Assembly (NCBI GenBank): GCA_022453515.1
Contig: JAJNNY010000096.1
Coordinates: 30,430-94,429, forward strand
DNA from: Astrocystis sublimbata
Lineage: Eukaryota; Ascomycota; Sordariomycetes; Xylariales; Xylariaceae
Length of the DNA stretch: 64,000 nt
Reading direction: 5' to 3'
Shown here: piece after piece, positions 33,458-46,158 of the stretch
How positions within the stretch are numbered: position 1 is the first letter of the stretch
How the letters are laid out: each line of letters opens with the position of its first letter
Notes under the pieces: generated by a model
Seen by the model: only the letters and a program-made list of their open reading frames with translations
The model's database searches: none
Told to the model about the DNA's origin: nothing
Program-made: the position numbers and the translations under genes

Positions 33458-34066
33458 GACATTCCCGTGAAACATGGACGGAAGCATCATCAGTATGACG
33501 GTGTGGCTTGACTGACGTCTACGCGTCGAGTGCCTAGCTTCAGCCACTAGCTGAGCTACGAAGCTGCCGTGCGGGCACAGAGGCTATTGGCAGACTCGGC
33601 TCCGGAAGCGTTGAAGGGAAGCTAGAGCTGTTATTATGATGCTTGAGGGCGAAGCTGGTATACCTCGAGGGTCATCGACGAGTGACTCGTGCCACCTGGC
33701 ATGCATAGATCGCTTGCTTTCACCTCGTTTTGTAGACGTCTATACACTTATGACCAGTTTAGATTGTGGATTTGGATATACCAACATCCTCCTTGATCAC
33801 CATGAAGTTGTTAATGACCAACCGTAGCAAATACAAGTCCAGAGAGGGACTATTGGGATTTATGCATAGTATGCAGTGTGACAAGTTATAACCGAGCTTT
33901 ACTAGAAGTTATTCGTTAATATGATATCAGCCGGAAACAACAGGTTGGAACAAAGACAGAGTACAAATGACGTATTGCAATAATGTGAATTAAAAGATTT
34001 ATTTATGAATTATTTCATTAGCCTACTTATGCAGTGGCAACACATTACTATTATTACTGCGATAAT
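33458..34066. other. Intergenic, left arm
   Basis: No gene. AT-rich from about 33860, near the 3' end of the allergen-like gene. Mirrored at 61409-62017. Confidence 0.5.
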
Positions 34067-34705
34067 CTACTTTCGCATCTTCGCCTCAAACTCCTCACGA
34101 GTCATAGCTGGGTTGATAGTCACGCCCTCGTCTAAGGTTGGCTCCTGAATAGTCTCCTTCATGGGAATAGTCTTGTGCGTAACCGATGGCATAACGGTTT
34201 CTTCACAGTGTTAGCGTAATGTTCCAATCATCAAATTCTCAAGGGATGTCTTACCTCTCTCAATCACGGGCTGGATGGTCTCGTGAAGGTGGTGGTGGGT
34301 GTGCTCAGATGTCAGGGTAGGCTCTTGGACGACCTCGCGTTTGGCCTCAGCCTCGACAGTCTCGTCCTTGAACTGCCCTTGCCTCTGGTTGTGCTTCGCC
34401 TTGGCCTCGCCGTGGTCGCGGTTGATGTGCTGGTGCTGGATGTTCGCCTGCTCGTGGTGGTGCTTCTCAGGCATCACCTCGCGCTCGTGCAGGGGCTGGA
34501 CTGTGGTCTTGTAGTGGTCTTGGTGGCGCTCGCGGTCGAGCACCTTCTGCTCCCGCAGCTCGTGCTGCTTGCGGATAGTCTCATGCTCGACTGCGGGTGC
34601 GGTCTCCTTGGACATTGTCGCGGAGTCCTTGCCCTCGTTCTCGGCGTTGGCACCACCTCGGTGGAGGATCTTGTTGATGGCGGTTGATGCGGCGTCCATT
34701 GTCAT
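34067..34705 (-). CDS. Histidine-rich, allergen-like hydrophilic protein (left copy)
   Basis: Two exons, 34705-34255 and 34200-34067, with a 54-bp intron (GTAAGA...GTGAAG, CTAAC branch point), giving 194 aa. The protein lacks a signal peptide and is almost entirely hydrophilic. It is rich in His, Gln, Glu and Lys: HHEQANIQHQHINRDHG, KHNQRQGQFKDETVEAEA, EHTHHHLHETIQPVIER. After the intron it continues ETVMPSVTHKTIPMKETIQE. The HHEQ-NVQHQHxxRD and THHHxHETIQPVI order is a pattern I know from fungal proteins often annotated as putative allergens, thought to be disordered and stress-related; the function is unproven. The upstream ATATATATA run lies about 135 bp before the ATG. Confidence 0.8.
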
Positions 34706-37654
34706 GGATGTGATGTTATGAGCTGTGAGTAGAAAGTGTATGGATTTTATGAAGTAGGTTCTTTGGCAAGTCTTTGAAATGTGTAAACTGTGATGTCTGG
34801 TGTGCAAATTCCAGGTGATAGTCAGTTGCTCTGGACGTAGTATATATATTCGCATTGGATCGATAGAATGCCCTTAGGCTTTGCCATATCATCATAACGT
34901 CTGCATTGACACGACATCCTCCTACAGTTGTCGAACGAGTTCGATGAATCATGACCCCGATGCGTCGTCATACAGAAGCTGTCATCGCGCGTTCACTTTG
35001 TTGTTGTGGAGAGCTATCGGGGACTAATGTGCCATCGCTAGCTAAGACAACGCCATTGTTAGAGTTTCGAGATCGCCATTTATATGGGTACCTATTCCTT
35101 CCCCAGAATCCTAGTGCAATCGTAGTATCTGCGAATACCGAAGATCAACCATAATGACATGTGTAGCACAGCCATCGATGAGGTCACCATTCGTGTCGGG
35201 CCACGACGTAAGATGTTGTCCTAGCTGGATATTCCTCAAGTCCTCCATATTCTTTGCCAAAGCAACATATTAGTCATGTAATCCAGTTAAAGGCAACAAG
35301 AAAACATCGTGTCTAATATTGAATTTGGTGATGATTTCGATGTTCGCGAAAACTAAAAACAGCACTGTTAACTATTTATTTAACAACACAAATTCAGACA
35401 CAGGCATACAGGACAGTAGATCGGTAGCTATGTTGACAGGGGTTGAAGCTATACTAGAAAGGTATAGCTTGCATTTGCTGTCAAAAGTTACGCTAACCGT
35501 TAGGGTATAAGATTATCAGGGAATTTGACTGAATGTGTATCGGCAACAGCTAAGTTCACTGTATTCGGTCGCTGTCATTCCCAATTCGTAACAGTTCGTG
35601 CTGCAATGAAGATCACTGAATGATGCTAGAGACGGGATTCATCACGATCCCCTCCACGATCGATTTTACATACAGTACTCCAGTCATAAGTCCACGATCT
35701 GCCTCAGATGAACAAAGTCTCAATCGCGGTCCACCGTGAGGAGGCCCAAGCGGGCTTACTCGGTTGCCTCTAGAGTTTAGTCTATAGAAAGCAGTCTCTA
35801 GACACATGTAATTGATAGCTTACACTGGTAACTAAGCTTGCGAGTCGATAGACTCCCACTTGCAGTTACTTGATGCGCGTGTGTATTGGGCCAAGCAAGC
35901 AGCCTTGATTTTCACACAGGCGATTGGCTCCTATCATATATTTAGCTTCAAGAAATCTCCCACTACAGAGTCTCTGAATCTGCTACTATGAAGTATGGTA
36001 AGGACACGTTCACCAACCTGTGCATGGTTTCGCCTTCTCATCTTCTGTCATTGGCCCTTATGTAGAATGACTGACAGATGGATGGACATTTTCACCTTCG
36101 GTTATTTACGTCACGTATGCCACGCCATGCACTAGCACTAGCGGATCGACCCCTACCTCCTACAGTAGTGCCCCGAGGTGCCCCTCCTTCCGCCCCTCAG
36201 CGCCCAGCCCATCGAGCTTTCAAATTTACTATGCGTACTTCAACTTAGGCATACTCACTCTAGCTTGAAGATTATCGATCAAAGTTGCCAAATGCACTAG
36301 AGTTGCTAACTTAGCCTGAAACTTTGGGCGTGGCGTAAGTATGTGTCACCGATCGCTGTGACATACCAACAGCAAGATAGTGGTCCGACCCCCGACCGAC
36401 ACAGCCCTGGACTACATACAAACGACGAAAGAGGGATTGGAGAGGTTATAGACATGTGTTTTCCTCCTAAATTGTTTCTAGAGGTAGCCCAACGAAGACG
36501 CATTTGCTTGTGTTCTATTAACGGCTGGCCAGCGTAACCGAACAGTAGAAAGTTGAATTCTAGAGTAATGCCGACCGGTAGGGGATCAAAGCGAGTACCG
36601 CTAGCGAATGCCTGCTCTCACAGTACAGACTTGCTGAATATTACGAGTACACTCACAAGCCCTATAACTATAAGTCTCGGACTCTTGATGACTTCGCTCA
36701 GCATATATCATAGTCTGACGAGATTAAACAAAACCTGATACTTCACTGTAACTGTACAAGCACCAACGATTCTCACTTTACTTCAATTCAAACTGGTCCC
36801 ATAGCTCTAAGGCATCAAATTTATATCTTGCAGGTTTACTACGTACCATGATACATGCTGGTTGGCCGCCCCATTCGGTCGGAAGCGCGCCTGCAACGCC
36901 ATGCATTACGATGTCGGTCTGGCCCTCGAGCTTACCAACCCCACGGCAACCTGCCTGCCTGCCTTTCTACAAATTCTGCAGAGTGCTGTGTACAGCGCCA
37001 GGTAGTAACTACCTGGAAGTTCGTGAGGGCCAGATGTTGTGCGACTAATGTACTTGAGACTTGTTTCGAAACTCTTATGTCGACGGAAAATACTGATAGC
37101 ATTTCGGTAACTATCAATGTGTGAATTCCACGACAAATTCGAAGTCTGTGTATAATCGTCATGCACTTTGAAGTAGCCGTCAATCTCGCATCTTGACATT
37201 GCATCCGTATGCCAACAGAGAAGATTTCCTGCACACTAGCCTCTATGTCTCGACGCTTGATGATGAAAATGATAAGTTCAAAGTAAGCTCATATGTCTAA
37301 GGTAGTTCAAGCATGTCTAGAACAGCCATCTCTGTCGATGGCATCTCTATGCAGTTGGTGTCGGAAACCTCACTGAGCGCTAGACATCTTGGCGCTATGG
37401 AAATACCTGTTTCGAACTTCAACTTCGAAACTCTTTGGTTTGGCGATAGGCCTGAGACTTGGACCTTTGAGTTTAGTACTAGTTGGAACAAGATGTATGA
37501 TTGCTACGTGTGCATACATACTATAAATTTACAGTTATGTTTTTATATCTTACTTTACTAGCCACTTAATAATATTTTGGTATTCAATGGAAATTTTAAT
37601 ATCTCTTAGTCAATTCAACTTCACAACAAGAAAAACACTTAGATTATATCCACG
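34706..37654. other. Intergenic 2.9 kb, left arm
   Basis: No supported gene. Short frames (for example 36848-37124) have no domain. Possibly decayed sequence. Mirrored at 57821-60769. Confidence 0.5.
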
Positions 37655-39970
37655 TCATAGTACCTTGATCCTTAATGACTCGGTTGGGGGGAATTCACGT
37701 ACGAAGCGTGTCTCCCACTCCCCAATTTTCGCCCAACAAGCGCCGCTTCCTGGTGATGACGATGATAAAGACAACTCCTGTAGAATGATCCCGCTCATAA
37801 CATCGCGTATCTTCGTTGTGACGACCGCAAGTCGAGTTCGACCCGGTGGTGTAGATGATGAGCTCAGATACTCGTAAAGATCGTATTCTTGAACCTGTGT
37901 TCCGCCTATCTCTAAAACGGAATTCACAACGGCTCGTATGGGTGTACCAACTTGGTTAGAAGCACTACTAAGCAGCACAGCAGCTTCATTTAGGACGACA
38001 CTTCCATCGACCCCGATCTTCCACGACGCGAGAGACGGGTGATCGGTCGTGTCGCCGTACCAATCATAGTCTAATCCCAGGCCGCTGGACGGGCTCCATC
38101 CAGGAGGGCCAAAAGGTAGGAGGGAACCGTGCACATCTTCTGGCTCCAAGGTGAGAACATCGGCCTTGTAAGTTGAGAAGAAATTGGAGCCGAGTTTCGC
38201 TGCGGCTTCGTTCACGAACGCGAGTGGGTAACTGCCAAGTACTAGATCCTTATCGGGTGGAGGCTCTCCGTGTCTATTGAGGTACTCCGTGTACCAGTCT
38301 GTCACGTTGATAGCTGACATTACGGCATCCGCCCGCCGTCGCTCGCACTCGCGGGTTGCCCCCAGGGTCAAGATTCCTACGCGACTGATGGCGACGTCTA
38401 AGCCCGTTACCATCACCTGGACGTAGTGGAGCTGCTCGGGACCAAGGGGCCAGTCGTCAATTCTGGTGGGCTGTTCGAAATACGCTTCCCTGTTTACGCT
38501 ATACAGAGTAAGCAGATGATGTAGGCTGACGTAGCTCCCCGGCGCGATCATAAGTGGTTCCCACGCTCGGTCCAAAAGTAAGATATCGGGGCAGAGACAG
38601 GACTCCTGCAAGGTCCAGGTGGATGTTATCCATAGGGAAAACTCGCCGGAGCTCAAGATGAACTCAGTAGATGAACTCGCTGTCTCTGACGCCTCTCGCA
38701 GGAGTTCTCGTACGCCATAAATGTCGGTGGGCGATCCAGCATACAAGAAATGGAGGGCTAGCCACCGTATAGAGGCTGCAAGGTTCTCCCATGATGTTAT
38801 GGTGTTGATCCAAGCCAAACACGAGCTTGCATGATGGAAGATGGTGGCTTGACGAGACACTTCAGACAAATAATCGGGACTTGAGGTGTCTTGTGGGAGA
38901 CACAAGAGATCAAACCAGACAAACCGAGTTTGAATTATTTTGGCATTTGATAGTATCTCAGGCAACTCCGCCACGTCGAAAAGCGTGTTCTCTGGAATTT
39001 CTTACTCCACGCCGCTGACTCGCACCGTCGATAGTGGATGCTTTTTCTTGCGTCCCCATGTGTGACTTATACACGTGTATGTGGTTTGTAGGTCTTCATC
39101 AAGGAGATCTCGGACTCGTTTGGTTTGCCGGTCAACTGTGTCCCATAAATATAGAGGTAGAGTATTCAGATTTCTGTTGTCCCCAATAGACTTAGGTAGC
39201 CAAGGGGTACTGTCATAACATTGCGGAAGACAAGGTGTCGCTTCACTCTGGAATCCGGGACGCAACTCCTTCAAGAGAAGGATCCCAGCCTTCTGCGCCA
39301 CGGCGTGCTCGAACGCCAGACTGCGGTTACGATCTTGGCCTCGAGAAGTTCCCGTGGTCCATCCCGAGGGATTCAGTTCCGCATCGAAGAGTGAGAACAG
39401 CACGGCCTGATAAAGAGAGTCCCTATGCTTGATGGAGTCGATAGCATGGGCGGGAGCTTCTTTGATGAAGACCCTCACGGCCGCTGCCAAGCTTGCGTCT
39501 TGGTAGTCCCCGTTCCACCACTCCCTTAGCATTTCCCAAGCACGCTGCTGGATTTCCGAGAGAGATGCTTGGAAATTCTGAAGCTTTTCGGCGGAAAGGC
39601 TTCGGGCCCAAGTTAAATCGCCGATATATTTTCTGCTTATGTCAGAAGGATCCGTTTCGTCACGTTGCGCGATATTAGTGTCGGACATGTCCCTGCAGCT
39701 CTCGCCCGTCAAAGCCGCCAACAAATAGAATGCATCGCGACCGAAAGCCCATCCGTCTTGCACCGAGAGCTGTGATAGTACGACCGTGTCAATCGCTTCA
39801 ATTCCGACACCGGCTTTCTGGGTTTGGAAGAAAATACACAATTTCATCCATAGCGCACACCTTGTTGGGTCAATTCTCCCGTGTTCAAGCTGCTGGGGTG
39901 GGGGCCATTGGTATTCGTCGTCCCTAAACTCCTCCCAGTAGCCTGGTTGCCAGTCTCCTGATGATTCCAT
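37655..39970 (-). pseudogene. HET-domain gene interrupted by one in-frame stop (left copy)
   Basis: A single continuous frame of 772 codons from ATG 39970 is cut by TAA at 39002-39004. Before the stop are a Trp-rich N-terminal region and the start of the HET domain (TYTCISHTWGRKKK, STVRVSGVE). After it the frame resumes with EIPENTLFDVAELPEIL, FVWFDLLCLPQD, EVSRQATIFHHASSCLAWI and STWTLQESCLCPDILLL. The intact paralog 3 kb away reads GVPWRVPQNTIFDV, so the stop stands where Trp is expected. TGG to TAA needs two G-to-A changes, as RIP makes on one strand. Without the stop it would be a typical HET protein; as it stands, only a 322-aa fragment lacking most of the HET core would be made. Confidence 0.85.
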
Positions 39971-41099
39971 CAGTCATGTAACGCGTAGGAAGTGTGAGAG
40001 TCGGAATGGGTAAACTAGCCGGGGCCGTATCGCGAGAACAAGCGAGCTAGGACATGATCACACGGATGTGCTTTCTTCGTGAGGTGCAAAGGAATAAGAA
40101 GAGGGGTCAAGCCCCTGGAAAAACGAAAGTCAGCAACCAATCACCAGCGTCTCAATCATCTAACCAATTGTTAGGAACAGTTTGAGAAAGCAATGCAGCT
40201 ATTTGACGCCTCGGTTATATGCGCTTCGTTTCCTGTAGTACATAATTAGTTGCTCATTTCCTAGTATCCTAATATAACTTGTTTACTCGACAACATAATA
40301 AAGACCACTGCTACACACAATTTATATAGCTATATTTAATCCTTATGTAATAGCACACTATGTTCGCCCAAATGCCTTATAATTCAACATATGGCCGAGA
40401 GCTAGCTTATTTGTCGCAAGCGAAGATGTTAATCAATGGTTCGGAGACATATTCGATTGGCGCTGAGGCCTATACGCCAGTGGACGACATGGCAGAGAAC
40501 CTCGTTTGGAAATTTCATGCAGATCGAGGGAATCAGTGATAAGCCTTGTTGCTAGAAAATGCCATTCGATGAAACCGGACAGCCCGCAACTTCGGCCTCC
40601 TCGATCGTAAGCACTAGCTAGGTCTGCAGTTTTCTGCATGGCCCCCAACACAGCCCCCGCTTTGGTGATATTCAATTCGTTAATTACATGTGTTCGGCGT
40701 TCCGTGGCTTATAATTACCTAGCCAGCGCAGGGGTTTGCCTTAATCTTTCCAATTACGTCAAACACGACTTAGCTGCCTTCTGTAAAAACGTGAGGGAGC
40801 CCCGTGATTGATTGATGGTCATGACAAGCCTTGCTATCAGTCAGCTTATAACATACGTGTTCGTCGGGATATACATACCCAGTCAACAGCGGAGACTCGA
40901 TTACATTCCCGGACTCTAAGTGCACCTTTGAGAAATGACCACGTAACTTACGTTCATCAATCTCGCATCTACGGGCTTTAAACTACTTAAACTGAGGCCT
41001 AAGAGTCGCGTCTGGAGCTTCCTGCGAGTTGTTGCTCGGCTTCCACTGCCTTCCCGATTTGTAGGAAAAGGGACGACTTCTCCAATCGGCTAAACTAAA
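39971..41099. promoter_or_regulatory. Divergent intergenic region between two HET genes (left arm)
   Basis: Separates two divergently transcribed HET loci, so both promoters should lie here. An AT-rich patch spans about 40240-40390. No factor sites identified. Mirrored at 54376-55504. Confidence 0.4.
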
Positions 41100-43265
41100 A
41101 TGCTTGTGCCGGTACGGCATCGTGTACCTCTTCGAATGAGCTTGGGCCAAAAATTTCCAGGCATGACCAATCATGGGCCTCCGGACGTTATGTTGGTCCA
41201 AGCCTGGAGGAACTGTTTCGCCGCTTGTATTGAAAAACAAAGCGGAGCTACGATCCGGTCTTCACTCTCTTCTGAGCAAAGCAAATCGCTCTCGTTGCTT
41301 GTCGAGTGGTGGCACTACGAGGAGTCCGTCAGTGACCATGAGTTGCAGTCGTGGTTCGCCGAACCTAAGGCAACCCAATTACCTCAGTTTGACCAGAAGG
41401 GGGGCTATCGTCATAAGCTTTTTCGCCTCTGGCTATGGGAGTTCTCGAGGTTGATAATGGGAGACAATGGCCCACGATTTCGTCAGGAGGCCTCGGTGAT
41501 TGCGGCTGCTCATCGATTAGCGTTTGCCTCGTATGCCGGTCTGCTAGCAAACAATCCGCAAGCTGAATCTAGAAAATCCCGAGTGAAAGAGCCGCCAGTT
41601 TCGGCTTCCATGGAGTTCTGCCCATGGCTCAATCCAACACAGCGAGGTCGTGAGTATCCGCACTACCTCTGGAACATTCGACTCAGACGCACCGTCGAAT
41701 GTCCCGCCGGAGGGGCCGACTACCTCGTAGTCAGTCACACATGGGGTCGGTGGCGCACCTCGGTAGACTCAGTCCGCGTTCAGGGGGTACCGTGGCGTGT
41801 TCCCCAAAACACCATATTCGACGTAACGACTCTTCCAGATATCCTTTCACGTGTACCGTTCGAAACTGAGTATGTTTGGTTTGACCTAGTCTGTATCCCA
41901 CAGGATGGATCCGAACTCCAAGCCACCGAGATTGCGCGACAAGCCACAATATTTACGTCTGCGAAATGGGCCACCATATGGTTCAATAGAATACGAGATT
42001 GGACTGGACTCCGTCAAGCAGTTAATTGGCTTAGCAGCCGCTATTTAACATCAATGGAAGTAGAGGCTCCTGGTGGTGACAGAGTACTGCTTTCCCAAAA
42101 TGTGGATTCAGCGGCAACGGCCAGCCAGACCACAGGTATGGCCCACTTGATCGACGAGGCAAGTCTGACACCAACAACTCTTTTTTTTTGGCGAGAAGAA
42201 GGTTCGTGTCGGAAGTATATGATCCCAGATGGTTGGTTCACTTCGCTCTGGACTCTACAAGAAACATGTCTTCGACCAGACTTGGCTCTCTGTAACGCAG
42301 ATTGGGATGTCTTCGTGGACGAGCCGAGATCTCCGCTGTCTTGTGCAGTAACATTGGATTCGATCGTTGCATTGATGAATGCCATATTACCAAGTATTCC
42401 ACGGTTTTTCGATTTGCCGCTAGCAGTATTTGAAGTCGTGGCGATATTCACTAAAACCGCGCTTCATAAGTTGAACGACATGTCACCAATCGACGTCCTT
42501 AGCTTCGGAAATCAAAGGTACTGTGAAGACGCTAACAGGGCTTTGGCTATCATGTCCGCTCTGGGTACCACGCTGTGGTATACCGCGTTCCGTCAACGGA
42601 CGGTATCCACGACGCCCAAGCAGCTTGTCTCAACCTTCGTTCATGAGCGGTACCCCGTCGAATTCATCAAGGAAGTCATTGAGAGGTTCGGCGGTCCTTT
42701 CTTTGTAGTTGCCGACTTCACGAACCTCGCAGATGACTTTTATGGCTACGGCCTGATCACCAAGAGGTTGACATGGACTGAACTCGAGGCAACTCTGATG
42801 CCTTTCACTCAAGATATACGCAGACAGCGTTTCATGCCTCATCAGGGTCACGCATATATGATTACACCAGATGAAGTGATGAGCTGGCAGATCTGCACAG
42901 ATGGTAGCGTGGACATACCCAACGCTTGTGTGGTCGCATCCCATCCAGGAAAATCGTTTAAATTACGCGCTAACGTGTACGCGTTGGTGCCCGGTCGCCA
43001 GCGATTCAAGGGCGAAGTTGAAATTAGTCACTGGCTTGCTTCCTTTAGACGCATGTCCCAGAAATACGCCCTGGCTGTATATCGCGAACGCGATAATGAC
43101 CATGTCTTAACGACGGGCATAATTCTAGAGCGTGTATATGACAAGTTCTTCAAGAAGAGGTTTATCAAGATCGGCATTTGGTTTGCCTATGATATCGAGA
43201 TCGATTCAGAAGGCAATACTAGGCCCATCCCCAAGGTGCGCAAAATTAACATTAAGGTTATATAG
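41100..43265 (+). CDS. HET-domain protein, 721 aa (left copy)
   Basis: Intronless, from an ATG at 41100. The N-terminal ~200 residues are Trp/Leu-rich and helical. The HET core starts at DYLVVSHTWGRW, then VRVQGVPWRVPQNTIFDV, YVWFDLVCIPQDGSELQ, EIARQATIFTSAKWATIWF and WFTSLWTLQETCLRPDL. These are the conserved blocks of the HET (heterokaryon incompatibility) domain, which is TIR-like and triggers cell death in known systems. The C-terminal ~300 residues include GNQRYCEDANRALAIMSALG. No NACHT or other sensor is fused, so partner and trigger are unknown. It lies between the stop-interrupted paralog (divergent) and the 616-aa paralog (same strand). Confidence 0.9.
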   Translation: MLVPVRHRVPLRMSLGQKFPGMTNHGPPDVMLVQAWRNCFAACIEKQSGATIRSSLSSEQSKSLSLLVEWWHYEESVSDHELQSWFAEPKATQLPQFDQKGGYRHKLFRLWLWEFSRLIMGDNGPRFRQEASVIAAAHRLAFASYAGLLANNPQAESRKSRVKEPPVSASMEFCPWLNPTQRGREYPHYLWNIRLRRTVECPAGGADYLVVSHTWGRWRTSVDSVRVQGVPWRVPQNTIFDVTTLPDILSRVPFETEYVWFDLVCIPQDGSELQATEIARQATIFTSAKWATIWFNRIRDWTGLRQAVNWLSSRYLTSMEVEAPGGDRVLLSQNVDSAATASQTTGMAHLIDEASLTPTTLFFWREEGSCRKYMIPDGWFTSLWTLQETCLRPDLALCNADWDVFVDEPRSPLSCAVTLDSIVALMNAILPSIPRFFDLPLAVFEVVAIFTKTALHKLNDMSPIDVLSFGNQRYCEDANRALAIMSALGTTLWYTAFRQRTVSTTPKQLVSTFVHERYPVEFIKEVIERFGGPFFVVADFTNLADDFYGYGLITKRLTWTELEATLMPFTQDIRRQRFMPHQGHAYMITPDEVMSWQICTDGSVDIPNACVVASHPGKSFKLRANVYALVPGRQRFKGEVEISHWLASFRRMSQKYALAVYRERDNDHVLTTGIILERVYDKFFKKRFIKIGIWFAYDIEIDSEGNTRPIPKVRKINIKVI

Positions 43266-44113
43266 GAGCTGGCTTGGGCGGCGAGGTACGAAACCCCTGT
43301 GAGAGTAAGTAGTTATATGAGCCGACTATAGTCGCGCAAACAAGTTCAACATGATTACCTTAGGTAGGCAGTTATGGTGAAAAAAAGAGGAGGTGTTTGT
43401 TCGGATCATGAATCAAAGCTACCCCTATGGCCATTGACATAAAGAAAGTTTTCCCATAGTACTACCTGTCAAATCCATAACAATAGATACTAAGGATGAT
43501 CACAGCTTCTGCCTAGGGAGCCCTAGCAAGCAGAGCAAATAGCGACCCCACGGCATATGCCTACCTTGGTAAGCTTAGGATGGTGCGGCGGAGTATAGTG
43601 GTCCACATGAAGCACTCGCGCACGTGACAGAGTCTTACTTAGGACGATCAAAGCATCGAAGTCCGACCGTGAAGAATCTAGAACCTATCATCGCTCGCAT
43701 ACACATGAGAAAAGTCCCAGCCTAAATCACGCACGCATCGCCGTATGTAGGTTCAGTATATATTTGAGCATGGTCGAAATACTAATGTCATTGATTCAAT
43801 GATAACGGCATCGGGTCATAGGACAACGCACACTGTCCTGTAAATTACATGTAATCGTGTACACGGATCATGCTTCTGATTTGATACACGGCCCCCTTTA
43901 CTAATATGTCTTACCCCTCGTCGCAAGCCTCAAAACGAGACTTTCCTGCGTAATTGTATAAATGCAACAGATCGCGGCATGCACATGCCATAATCAATTC
44001 ATTCTGTTGGCTCCAACAGCTATTTGTCTGTGCCTCATCTCTAGAAAGAGACAATCATACTCAACCGGGTCCCAATAAGCGATCCAGCTAGGACTCGACA
44101 TTCTAAGCAAACT
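43266..44113. other. Intergenic, left arm
   Basis: Tandem HET genes on the same strand flank it, so it holds a terminator and a promoter. No gene. Mirrored at 51362-52209. Confidence 0.5.
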
Positions 44114-45964
44114 ATGCCCCGCACTACCCAACATGCTATAGATTCGGATCACCCAGAATTTCAGAATGACTCAAGGTGGCCTCGGCGCCTGCTCCACGTC
44201 CGATCTATGACATCGTACCCTTGGCGTCCTGGCAACATGTATGGTCATTCTAGAGATCCGCCGTATGTCGCCATTTCCTATACATGGGGAAGATATGCCC
44301 TCTGGGATGTCTTAGAGAAGCCGCATGTCAAGCCGCTGCCCATTCGTGGCGTACCATGGACGATACCCCGCATAGATCCCGACGCACATTTCCATGTGGA
44401 ACAATTCCGGCATATCATCCGACAGGCCACGGGTATTGTGGACAAGCACTATGAGTTTGACAATTATAGAGCTCTCCGCCAAACGCCTGCGAACTGGCTA
44501 TTAAGGCCCATTCTTCGTTTCCTCGAACGGCACCAGACTTCCTTTGAATATATCTGGCTTGATGTCGCCTGCATCGAACAGCGGGATTCCCCAGTTCAGG
44601 CAGCCGAGATAGGGAGACAAGCGCGCATTTTTCAGTATGCTGAACATTGCTATGTGTGGCTGAGTCATACTCCACACCAAAAACTTGAAAAACTTCTTGA
44701 AGATCTAGCCAAGGCCAACCAGGAATTACATAACGAGCCCTACGAACTCACACGTCCGTATGACGAAAGGGACTGGGTAGCTTTAGCAATTCGGACTTTG
44801 GAAGATTTGACAGCGGACCCTTGGTTCAAATCGCTGTGGACCCTTCAAGAGGGATACCTCTGTACCCACGCTACCGTTCTCTCAAGAGAGGGGCGAGTGT
44901 GTGCCGATGGCACACAGATCGTCTTCAAAAATGCCTCTTTAAATTTTATCTTTGGTCTCTGCAACCGCATCATGGACTGGACTGAGAGAACAAGGGTTCC
45001 AAGAGACAACACCAATCTTTGTAGGTTGATTCAGATAATCCGTGACACCGGAGTCTCGGCGCTGTGGTATAACAACCCTATGGGGCTCTTGGCAGTTTCT
45101 ACGAAGCGGAAACCCACACGTGAAGAAGACCGCTTCTATGGTATAATGCAGGTTATGGGACCGGACTTTAGGGTAGGCAAAGCGGCGAATCCTCATTCTA
45201 ATCAACTCTACACATTGGAAAGTCTGGACGAAGAGTTCGGGGAGGCGGTACTACGTACGTATCCCATTTTGAGTCAAATGTTTATTCACACCACTCCACC
45301 AATAAGCGGGAGAGGCTGGCGCGTCCATGAAGATTCCGTCGTCCCTCGGATCGTGGAGAGGGGCGATCTATTTGGTTGGAATAGCAACAGGCTTGATGTC
45401 AACATCAACATCAATGCCCATCCCCTATGTTGCATAACAACCCAAAAGATATCCGGTCAACTCTGGGCGCACTTGAATGGGAAAGCGTGTGCTTTCGATA
45501 CGTTACATAGAGGTTGGAGCCTCGCCAACGAGTCACCATATATCGACAAGCTTAGTCAGTCACATTGGAGAATGCATATGTCTACGACAGCCTCTGTCCA
45601 GATGATTGCATTGGACCGTGGATCCTACATCGAGCCTCTACCGCCTCATCTTGCTCACATCAATCTCCTCAGCTCCCTTGATCAACGCCTCCAGGACGAA
45701 CTTGCGTCTTGGATACTCATGAAGAGCCAGAATACCCCGTTGGTTGTTTTTCTTCTAGGCAGCTCTGACATTGGTAAAGAATCATTCAATACGGGGCTGC
45801 TTTTGTATGAGAGTACCGACCCAGGCGTGAAGCATTGGTGTCGAGTTGGGATATGCATTTGGATACATTCCCAACTCGAGTCTCACACAGATGCCCAGTC
45901 TTTGTGGAATCTTCTGAAAGGGAACGACGAGAATTGGTTTCAGATGGAAGGCATATTTGGTTAA
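44114..45964 (+). CDS. HET-domain protein, 616 aa (left copy)
   Basis: Intronless, ATG at 44114. The HET domain begins early: YVAISYTWGRYALW at about residue 50, PIRGVPWTIP, IWLDVACIEQRDSPVQ, EIGRQARIFQYAEHCYVWL and WFKSLWTLQEGYLCTHATVL. The C-terminal part has EDRFYGIMQVMGPDF and ends in GLLLYESTD, VGICIWI and a final EGIFG. The convergent neighbour at 46159 shares this whole C-terminal half, including the VGICIW and GIFG ends, so the two are paralogs. The stop codons are about 195 bp apart. It is an intact-looking allorecognition-type gene of unknown trigger. Confidence 0.9.
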   Translation: MPRTTQHAIDSDHPEFQNDSRWPRRLLHVRSMTSYPWRPGNMYGHSRDPPYVAISYTWGRYALWDVLEKPHVKPLPIRGVPWTIPRIDPDAHFHVEQFRHIIRQATGIVDKHYEFDNYRALRQTPANWLLRPILRFLERHQTSFEYIWLDVACIEQRDSPVQAAEIGRQARIFQYAEHCYVWLSHTPHQKLEKLLEDLAKANQELHNEPYELTRPYDERDWVALAIRTLEDLTADPWFKSLWTLQEGYLCTHATVLSREGRVCADGTQIVFKNASLNFIFGLCNRIMDWTERTRVPRDNTNLCRLIQIIRDTGVSALWYNNPMGLLAVSTKRKPTREEDRFYGIMQVMGPDFRVGKAANPHSNQLYTLESLDEEFGEAVLRTYPILSQMFIHTTPPISGRGWRVHEDSVVPRIVERGDLFGWNSNRLDVNININAHPLCCITTQKISGQLWAHLNGKACAFDTLHRGWSLANESPYIDKLSQSHWRMHMSTTASVQMIALDRGSYIEPLPPHLAHINLLSSLDQRLQDELASWILMKSQNTPLVVFLLGSSDIGKESFNTGLLLYESTDPGVKHWCRVGICIWIHSQLESHTDAQSLWNLLKGNDENWFQMEGIFG

Positions 45965-46158
45965 CCATCTTATCGTGTCAGGTATCACGTTTCAAGTTGT
46001 CTTACACATACAAGAACATGAATAAAACACGCGATGCCAGTCAACAGCCCCTTGCTCTTTCACTTCGTCTTTGGATGATATCGGGATGGTTCATTGGAAA
46101 CTTCCAAATGTTAATAGCATACTCCAATCGTTTCACCGTGTAATCAGTTGAATGTTCT

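Noticed and set aside
33525..33600. tRNA-like stretch (minus-strand TAGCTCAGCTAGTGG)
   Set aside because: A D-arm-like sequence is present but no acceptor pairing, anticodon stem or TTCRA loop follows.
34283..34687. 134-codon Leu/Val-rich plus-strand frame that resembles a membrane protein
   Set aside because: It is the exact antisense of the His/Gln-rich allergen-like gene; same for the mirror at 60788-61192.
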